This document shows positions 41,418 through 46,970 of a stretch of DNA of 46,970 nt, piece after piece; within the stretch, counting starts at the first letter, position 1, and each line of letters opens with the position of its first letter. The stretch covers positions 1-46,970 of the forward strand of contig NZ_VFSD01000032.1 of the NCBI RefSeq assembly GCF_014332515.1. Direction: 5' to 3'. Made by a program: the position numbers and the translations under genes. The notes under the pieces are model-generated. The model had not been told where the DNA came from. It ran no database searches and worked only from the letters and a program-made list of their open reading frames with translations. Source of the DNA: Pontibacter beigongshangensis (GTDB taxonomy: Bacteria > Bacteroidota > Bacteroidia > Cytophagales > Hymenobacteraceae).

Positions 41418-43910
41418 ATGACAAAGTACATCTGGGTGCTTGTGTTTCTGCTTTTCACAGGCACGGCTTCGTCCCAAGTTCAAAATAATTCCCTGCAGAC
41501 TAATCCTGTTGATTATGCTCAGCCAAAGCAATATACGCTGAGAGGGATCACCGTGAGTGGCGCAAACTTCCTGGACCCTAATGCGCTTATTTCTGTTGCC
41601 GGCCTCAAAATTGGTGACCAGATTACGGTGCCGGGCGATGAGATAAGCAAGGCCATTCAGAAGCTCTGGGACCAGGGTATTTTGGGCGATATTGAGGTAT
41701 ACGTCACCCGCATAGAAGGAGATAATATTTATCTTAACTTTAACCTCAAGGAGCGCCCCCGCCTTTCGCGGTTTAACTTTACAGGCATCAACAAAACACA
41801 ACGCGATGCACTGGAAGGAAAAATTGCCCTAACCCGTGGAAAAGTGGTGACAGATGAAGTCCTGAACAGAACCCGCAATACGATCCGTAACTATTATCTG
41901 GAGAAGAGCTACCTGAATGTGAAGATTAACATTACGCAGAAGCCGGATTCAGTGCTTCCGAATAGTGTTGTGCTAAACATCAATGTAGATAAGGGAAACA
42001 AAGTAAAGATTGCGGACATCACCTTTGTAGGCAACGAGGCCTTCCCGGAGAAGAAGCTGCAGCGCCAGTTGAAAAAGACAAAAGAGAAGCGCTGGTACAA
42101 GCTTCTGACCTCCTCAAAGTTTGTCCGTTCAGAGTACGAAAACGACAAGCAGCTGCTGATCGATTTTTATAACAACGAAGGTTATCGCGATGCTGTTATT
42201 GTGTCAGACTCAGTTTATAGAATTGGCGACGACCGACTCGGCATTATTCTGACATTAGATGAGGGCACCCGCTACTACTACCGCAATATTTCCTGGACGG
42301 GCAATTACATATATGATGATGAGTACCTCTCCAGGGTGCTGGGCATTACAAAAGGGGATGTATACAACAAGCAGGAACTGGAGAAACGCCTTTCTTTTAA
42401 CCCTACTGGCGGTGTGGATGTATCTGCGTTGTACCAGAACGATGGCTACCTGTTCTCTAACATTGAACCTGTGGAGGTAAAAGTAGAAGGCGACTCCATT
42501 GACCTGGAAATGCGCGTGACAGAGGGGCCTCAGGCTACCATCAACAAAGTTACCATTACCGGAAACGACAAAACTAGCGAGCACGTGATCCTGCGAGAGG
42601 TGCTGACCTTGCCAGGACAGAAATATAGCCGTGCCGACCTGATCGATACCCGTAACAGACTTTCGAACCTCGGTTATTTTGACCCTGAGACAATTGGGCT
42701 GGTGCCGGAACCTAACCCAGCAGACGGAACAGTAGACATTCATTACAGCGTAACAGAGCGGGCTAACGACCAGATCAGTTTGTCTGGTGGCTGGGGTGGT
42801 GCCATTGGTGCCGTAGCTACCGTGGGGCTTACACTGAACAACTTCTCGAGCCGCAAAATGCTGAACCTCTCTAACTGGAGGCCTATACCAGCGGGCGATG
42901 GCCAGCGTCTGGCACTTAACGTGCAGGCAAACGGTAAATATTACCAGTCGTACTCGCTATCTTTTACAGAACCGTGGCTGGGAGGCCGCAAGCCAAACGC
43001 ATTTACAGTAAGCTTGTTCAAGACTGTCATCAGGCAGCCAACCTCAGAAGGTCTTGATAGCAGACTAAATGTAGATGGAGCAACTATTGGTTTGGGCAGA
43101 AGGCTTACATGGCCTGACCAGTGGTTCCAGATGAGCCACTCCATCTCATACAGCAGGTATAGGCTGGGCAACTACAGATCGTTTGAGACACTCCTGGGTT
43201 TCTCCACCGGAGACTCGCATAGCTTTACCCTGAATAACACGCTGGCACGAACGAACCTGGATAACCCCTTGTTTCCAAGAAGAGGTTCTTCCCTGTCACT
43301 TAGCCTGAATGCAACGCCGCCATACTCGCTGCTGTCTAATAAGTTTAATACATCTGAGTTTGTAGAGTACCATAAATGGATGTTCGACGCATCTTACTTT
43401 ATAAATCTGGCAGGAAATTTGGTATTGAGTACAAGAGCGCACTTCGGCTTCTTAGGGAGCTATAGTTCTGATAGGAATGTAGGGCCTTTCGAGCGATTTA
43501 AGTTAGGTGGATCAGGCATGGCAGGAGGCAATTTCTTTGTCGCCACCGAGTTTATAGGGTTAAGAGGCTATGATGATCAGCGGGTAGTGAATACGTCAGA
43601 TCCTACGTTGCTCAATTCGGGTGGTGTGGCTTATAACAAGTTTGTGATTGAGCCCCGTTACCTCATTTCGCCAAACCCGGCAGCCACCATTTATGGTCTG
43701 GCCTTTCTGGAGGCAGGTAACAACTTTGGTTCTATCGATACCTATAATCCGTTTAGACTGTATCGTTCAGCTGGTTTAGGTGCCCGTATTTTTATGGCAC
43801 AATTCGGCTTGCTGGGATTTGATTATGGCTGGCGACTGGATGACATTCCGGGGCGGCCAGATATGAAGAAGGGCATGTTCCACTTTATTATAGGGCAGCA
43901 GATTCGGTAG
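41418..43910 (+). CDS. bamA: Outer-membrane protein assembly factor BamA
   Basis: The 830-residue Omp85 protein has a signal peptide (residues 1-20), POTRA domains from about 30 to 430 (YTLRGITVSGANFLDPNALI; RLSRFNFTGINKTQRDALEG; VKIADITFVGNEAFPEKKLQ; later TINKVTITGNDKTSEHVILR) and a C-terminal 16-strand barrel with the lid-loop motif LRGYD near 717. It inserts beta-barrel proteins into the outer membrane. It is flanked by uppS (7 bases) and two Skp-like chaperone genes (15 bases), which deliver its substrates. Confidence 0.95.
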   Translation: MTKYIWVLVFLLFTGTASSQVQNNSLQTNPVDYAQPKQYTLRGITVSGANFLDPNALISVAGLKIGDQITVPGDEISKAIQKLWDQGILGDIEVYVTRIEGDNIYLNFNLKERPRLSRFNFTGINKTQRDALEGKIALTRGKVVTDEVLNRTRNTIRNYYLEKSYLNVKINITQKPDSVLPNSVVLNINVDKGNKVKIADITFVGNEAFPEKKLQRQLKKTKEKRWYKLLTSSKFVRSEYENDKQLLIDFYNNEGYRDAVIVSDSVYRIGDDRLGIILTLDEGTRYYYRNISWTGNYIYDDEYLSRVLGITKGDVYNKQELEKRLSFNPTGGVDVSALYQNDGYLFSNIEPVEVKVEGDSIDLEMRVTEGPQATINKVTITGNDKTSEHVILREVLTLPGQKYSRADLIDTRNRLSNLGYFDPETIGLVPEPNPADGTVDIHYSVTERANDQISLSGGWGGAIGAVATVGLTLNNFSSRKMLNLSNWRPIPAGDGQRLALNVQANGKYYQSYSLSFTEPWLGGRKPNAFTVSLFKTVIRQPTSEGLDSRLNVDGATIGLGRRLTWPDQWFQMSHSISYSRYRLGNYRSFETLLGFSTGDSHSFTLNNTLARTNLDNPLFPRRGSSLSLSLNATPPYSLLSNKFNTSEFVEYHKWMFDASYFINLAGNLVLSTRAHFGFLGSYSSDRNVGPFERFKLGGSGMAGGNFFVATEFIGLRGYDDQRVVNTSDPTLLNSGGVAYNKFVIEPRYLISPNPAATIYGLAFLEAGNNFGSIDTYNPFRLYRSAGLGARIFMAQFGLLGFDYGWRLDDIPGRPDMKKGMFHFIIGQQIR

Positions 43911-43925
43911 CAGGAGGGAATTTGT

Positions 43926-44582
43926 ATGAAGAAATATTTGTTAGCGCTCTTAGTTAGTTTTTCTGTCTGTTTCGTTTCAGAGGCTCAGAAGTTCGGGTAT
44001 ATCGACTCTGATTTTATTTTGAGCAAGATGCCTGCCTACACCAAAGCCCAACAGGAGCTCGACAAATATACGGATGCATGGCAGAAGGAAATTGAAACCA
44101 TGCACCAGGAGGTTGAGAAGCTGAAGCAGGAGTACAAGGCCGAGGAAGTGCTTCTGACGGACGAAATGAAAAAGAAGCGCCAGGCAGAACTAACCAAAAA
44201 AGAATCAGAGGTAAGAGATTACCAACGCAAGGTTTTCGGTTATGAGGGCATGATGTTTAAGCGCCGGCAGGACCTGATCCGCCCGATACAGGACGAAGTC
44301 TTTACGGCTGTAGAGAAAGTAGCCAAAGCAAGAGGCTTGCAAGTCGTTTTTGATAAGTCCGGAGACCTGGTTATGATCTATACCAACCCGGTGCACGATT
44401 ATACAGAGTATGTGATAGAAGAACTAGGCCTCGCATCTGACAAGCAAAATACGGCAGGCAATAGAACAAATACTGCTATAGATTCTCCGGATAACCTGCC
44501 TGAAGTAGGGGAGACCAGCGGTACACAAGAAGAGAGCACAAACCCGCCTGCCAGAAGCAAGGCGGCACCCAAAAAGAAGTAG
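43926..44582 (+). CDS. OmpH/Skp-family periplasmic chaperone (1)
   Basis: The 218-residue protein has a signal peptide (KKYLLALLVSFSVCFVSEAQ) and the Skp layout: FGYIDSDFILSKMPAYTKAQ, a long charged coiled-coil arm (about 45-110), and a closing strand region ARGLQVVFDKSGDLVMIYTN, then a Lys/Ala/Pro-rich tail. Skp trimers hold unfolded outer-membrane proteins for BamA. An unusually strong Shine-Dalgarno AGGAGG (43912-43917) lies 8 bases before the ATG, rare in Bacteroidota, where such sites are weak. Confidence 0.9.
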   Translation: MKKYLLALLVSFSVCFVSEAQKFGYIDSDFILSKMPAYTKAQQELDKYTDAWQKEIETMHQEVEKLKQEYKAEEVLLTDEMKKKRQAELTKKESEVRDYQRKVFGYEGMMFKRRQDLIRPIQDEVFTAVEKVAKARGLQVVFDKSGDLVMIYTNPVHDYTEYVIEELGLASDKQNTAGNRTNTAIDSPDNLPEVGETSGTQEESTNPPARSKAAPKKK

Positions 44583-44620
44583 AACAACCAACATCTATTA
44601 ATTTATTATTAAACCAACCA

Positions 44621-45238
44621 ATGATGAACAAAATCAAAACATTAGTAGTGGCTTTCCTGTTAATCGGCTTTACGTCTGTTGCGCAGACAAGTAACCAGCC
44701 TATTAAGATTGGGTATACCAATGTGGAATATATCCTGTTGCAGTTGCCCGAAAGCCGTCAGATTGAATCTGAGCTGAAAACGCACAGCACCCAACTGGAA
44801 AACCAGCTGAAAGCGAAATACTCAGAGTACGAGACAAAACTTGCTGCCCTCGAGAAAGGTGGACCCACTATGGATAAAGTAGTGCGCGATGACAAAGAAA
44901 GAGAACTGATGAACATGCAGAACTCAATCCAGGAGTTTCAGCGTAATGCGCAGGCCTCTTTACAGCAAAAGGAGAAGTCTTTAGTTGATCCGGTTATCAC
45001 TAAAATTGACCAGGCGATCAAAGATGTAGCCAAAGAAAATGGTTATACCTGGGTTATCAGCAACCAGGCATTACTTTCAGGTCCTGAGGATGGCGATATC
45101 TCTCCGCTTGTTCTTAGAAAATTAGGTGTAGATCCAAGCAAAGCAACTGCTGAGCAGCCTGCTCCGGCTGCAACCAATCCTAACACTACTACACCTGCAA
45201 AAGCACCTGTTAAGACAACACCAGCCAAAAAGAAATAA
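44621..45238 (+). CDS. OmpH/Skp-family periplasmic chaperone (2)
   Basis: The 205-residue paralogue has a signal peptide ending at SVAQ, the start strand IKIGYTNVEYILLQLPESRQ, a coiled-coil arm (about 45-125), and a tail rich in Ala, Pro, Thr and Lys (PAKAPVKTTPAKKK) that is probably disordered. Two ATGs lie in tandem at 44621 and 44624. It is 38 bases downstream of the first Skp gene and is the last gene of the run, closed by the terminator at 45261. Confidence 0.9.
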   Translation: MMNKIKTLVVAFLLIGFTSVAQTSNQPIKIGYTNVEYILLQLPESRQIESELKTHSTQLENQLKAKYSEYETKLAALEKGGPTMDKVVRDDKERELMNMQNSIQEFQRNAQASLQQKEKSLVDPVITKIDQAIKDVAKENGYTWVISNQALLSGPEDGDISPLVLRKLGVDPSKATAEQPAPAATNPNTTTPAKAPVKTTPAKKK

Positions 45239-45260
45239 TTAATTTCTTCCTTTACTTATC

Positions 45261-45299
45261 AGAAAGCCGATGTGTTCTACTTCGGCTTTCTTTGTTTTT
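45261..45299 (+). terminator. Rho-independent terminator of the bamA-skp run
   Basis: Perfect 10-bp arms AGAAAGCCGA (45261-45270) and TCGGCTTTCT (45282-45291), followed by TTGTTTTTA. Confidence 0.85.
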
Positions 45300-45321
45300 A
45301 GTAACCTTTAGTAATTGATTT

Positions 45322-46356
45322 GTGATAGATTATACAGAGCAGGAGTCGGCAGAGGACTCCGATGAGCTCTATGAGCATCATCGGATAATAGTGGATAAGG
45401 GCCAGGCACTATTGCGCCTGGACAAGTTCCTGATGGACCGCCTGGCGAACGTTACGCGCAATAAGCTACAGGAAGCTATCCGGGCAGAGTCGGTGCAGGT
45501 TAACCAGAAGCCTGTTAAGGTGAGTTATAAGGTAAAGCCTTTCGACATCATTACCATAACCCTCCCTGACCCTCCTCGCGATACGGAGGTGTTGCCGGAG
45601 GCTATTCCCCTGAACATACCGTATGAGGATGATGAACTGCTGCTGGTAAACAAGCAGGCGGGCATGGTGGTGCATCCGGGGTATAGCAACTGGAGCGGCA
45701 CGTTGGTTAATGCGCTTACCTACCACCTTCAGAACCTGCCCACCACGCAGCATGGAGCAGCCAGACCAGGATTGGTGCACCGGATTGACAAAGACACCTC
45801 AGGACTTCTTGTAATTGCCAAAACAGATTACAGCATGGCTTACCTGGCCAGGCAGTTTTTTAACCATACTATAGAGCGTACCTATTATGCCCTGGTGTGG
45901 GGGGTGCCGAAAGCCCTGCAAGGCACCATTATAGGCCATGTGGGCCGGAGCGCCAAAGACAGAAGAGTAATGGCGGTGTATCCGGATGGTGCGTACGGCA
46001 AGCATGCCGTAACGCATTACAAGGTCCTCAAAAGCTTCCGGTACGTGTCTTTGCTGCAGTGCAACCTCGAAACCGGCCGAACACACCAGATCAGGGCTCA
46101 TATGAAGTACCTGGGTCATCCGCTCTTTTCGGATGCAACTTATGGAGGCGATAAAATTTTGCAGGGTACGCCCAACGGCACCTATAAAGCGTTTGTTGAC
46201 AATGCTTTCAAACTGATGCCTCGGCAGGCTTTGCATGCCAAGTCGTTAGGCTTTAAACATCCTCTTACAAAAGAGTTTATGCAGTTCGATTCTGTTTTGC
46301 CGGAAGATTTTGCTGCTGTTCTGGAAAAATGGGCAGTGTATGAGGAGCCTCTTTAA
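45322..46356 (+). CDS. RluD-type 23S rRNA pseudouridine synthase
   Basis: The 344-residue protein starts at a GTG. It has an N-terminal S4 RNA-binding domain (LLRLDKFLMDRLANVTRNKL then QEAIRAESVQVN, about residues 32-85) and a RluA/RluD catalytic domain with the motif HRIDKDTSGLLVIAKT, whose Asp156 is the catalytic residue, and RTHQIRAHMKYLGHPLFSDA near 250. RluD makes pseudouridines in helix 69 of 23S rRNA; the S4 domain and motif favour RluD over RluC. The gene begins just after the terminator of the bamA run. Confidence 0.9.
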   Translation: MIDYTEQESAEDSDELYEHHRIIVDKGQALLRLDKFLMDRLANVTRNKLQEAIRAESVQVNQKPVKVSYKVKPFDIITITLPDPPRDTEVLPEAIPLNIPYEDDELLLVNKQAGMVVHPGYSNWSGTLVNALTYHLQNLPTTQHGAARPGLVHRIDKDTSGLLVIAKTDYSMAYLARQFFNHTIERTYYALVWGVPKALQGTIIGHVGRSAKDRRVMAVYPDGAYGKHAVTHYKVLKSFRYVSLLQCNLETGRTHQIRAHMKYLGHPLFSDATYGGDKILQGTPNGTYKAFVDNAFKLMPRQALHAKSLGFKHPLTKEFMQFDSVLPEDFAAVLEKWAVYEEPL

Positions 46357-46455
46357 CTTTATTAATGGCGTAGGAGCGGTGCCTGGTTTCTACATGAGTG
46401 CAATCTGAATATAAAAGTATAACTTCCCTACAGCTGCTGCTATGGATCAAACTTC

Positions 46456-46550
46456 AATTATTCTAATGAAATCGTGCCTTCAGAGCCTTTGCTGCTCCTG
46501 CTGCCTGATAGCAGCAGGAGCAGCAAGAGTGAAGGGCTATTTTTGGTGCA
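46456..46550. repeat. Dispersed intergenic repeat, copy K, as an inverted pair
   Basis: The left arm is a minus-strand copy (AATTATTCTAATGAAAT, then GCCTTCAGAGCC and the GCAGCAG-rich head). The right arm is a partial plus-strand copy (GCAGCAGGAGCAGCAAGAGT, GAAGGGC, TATTTTT). The heads form a perfect 15-bp stem, TTGCTGCTCCTGCTG with CAGCAGGAGCAGCAA, around an 8-base loop. Confidence 0.82.
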
Positions 46551-46627
46551 GGCTCACAAGTCATAACTTATTCTCCTGAAAAAGCCGATTATACCTGGCC
46601 AGCTTTGGTTGATTATTCTAAATTATT

Positions 46628-46970
46628 CTTGTGTAGAACACATCATGAGGAATGGGTATACTTATACTTCTATTAACAAGGTTCCACTTGGCTTAGCTAC
46701 TGCTTTTTCTGGTGCCCTCAAGCTGTTTTAATTGCATAGCCTGGGTTATGAGCGCTCAAGGCTAGAGAGAAGGCCTCTATATGCGAAGCCTTCTCTCTAG
46801 CCATCGGCGCTGTGCTCACTCTTCCTTGGGAGGCAGAGGCCCCTTTTAGACTCGCTAGCGCTCAGGCTGCCTGGGTACCCCCCTGCCCCGGCACCTCAAG
46901 CCAGGACTGGGGTATCCAAGGTAGCCAGTTCAAGTCAATCATTTCCAAATCATCTCATCTTCAAATTTTC
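46628..46970 (+). mobile_element. Non-coding element, copy 2 (diverged; runs off the window)
   Basis: The left end TTGTGTAGAACACAT is a degenerate form of the copy 1 terminal repeat. Shared blocks in order with the minus strand of 20781-21185 are GGTTCCA, CTTGGCT, CTGTTTT then TTGCAT, AGCGCTCA, GCCATCGGCGCTGTG, GACTCGCT and CCTCAAGCCAGGA. A perfect 15-bp hairpin (46760-46774 / 46788-46802) takes the place of the copy 1 hairpin. The right end is beyond the window or lost. Confidence 0.65.

Larger units (their letters stand above)
46357..46970. other. Intergenic region packed with repeats up to the window end
   Basis: The 614 bases after the rluD-like gene contain an inverted dispersed-repeat pair (46456-46550) and the second copy of the terminal-inverted-repeat element from about 46628 onward. 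A GATTATTCTAAATTATTC stretch at 46611-46628 carries two fragments of the repeat tail. No gene was found. Confidence 0.5.

Noticed and set aside
1..46970. CRISPR arrays, tRNA or rRNA genes, prophage or defence systems
   Set aside because: No regularly spaced direct repeats, cloverleaf-like sequence, rRNA segments, integrase, nuclease or helicase cluster was seen on either strand.

Overview
The window looks like chromosomal DNA of a Bacteroidota bacterium, most probably of the Hymenobacteraceae/Pontibacter type (inference from gene content, no ribosomal RNA is present). The signs are a STN-type TonB receptor with an ECF sigma factor, two proteins with type IX secretion (T9SS) C-terminal sorting domains, DUF5686, DUF4834 and DUF6089 family proteins, a fused MurF-alanine racemase, and an isoprenyl transferase-BamA-OmpH-OmpH block. 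All placements rest on reading the translations; no database search was run.

Layout. 23-3189 (minus): an ECF sigma factor followed directly by a TonB-dependent receptor, each carrying one apparent inactivating lesion (a one-base frameshift and an in-frame TGA). 3539-4465: an outer-membrane lipoprotein. 5033-7801: a DUF4834 protein and a YfhO membrane protein. 8112-10727: a 14-unit delta-60 repeat protein exported by T9SS. 10738-12341: a PLP enzyme and a DUF4230 protein. 12381-13325 (minus): a PLDc_N protein and RecX. 13699-16814: a DUF5686 outer-membrane protein and a small lipoprotein. 16894-17844 (minus): RarD-type EamA transporter. 18140-20602: MurF-Alr fusion. 21431-23850: FeoA-FeoB ferrous iron uptake. 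23940-28358 (minus): a 1472-residue T9SS cargo protein. 28825-32434 (minus): an RsmI-type methyltransferase, an alpha/beta hydrolase, a membrane protein and PdxJ. 32599-34777: YqeY, CvpA and a PabA/TrpG amidotransferase. 34833-45238: a long, tightly packed plus-strand run (hydrolase, CBS protein, BamA-like barrel, NAD kinase, two DUF6089 proteins, UppS, BamA, two Skp/OmpH chaperones) devoted largely to the envelope. 45322-46356: RluD-type pseudouridine synthase.

The gaps between transcription units are unusually structured. A short dispersed repeat (about 35-50 bp, ending in a T-rich run and GAATAATT) occurs at least 11 times, in both orientations, twice as head-to-head inverted pairs. A second, longer element (405 bp, 28-bp terminal inverted repeats, no reading frame, GC-rich folded core) lies at 20781-21185, and a diverged copy begins near 46628 and reaches the window end. 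Its main hairpin is kept between the two copies despite sequence change, and G-U pairs are tolerated on only one strand, which suggests a transcribed structured RNA. These two non-coding families are the most likely undescribed systems here. No tRNA, rRNA, CRISPR array, integrase or transposase gene was seen.
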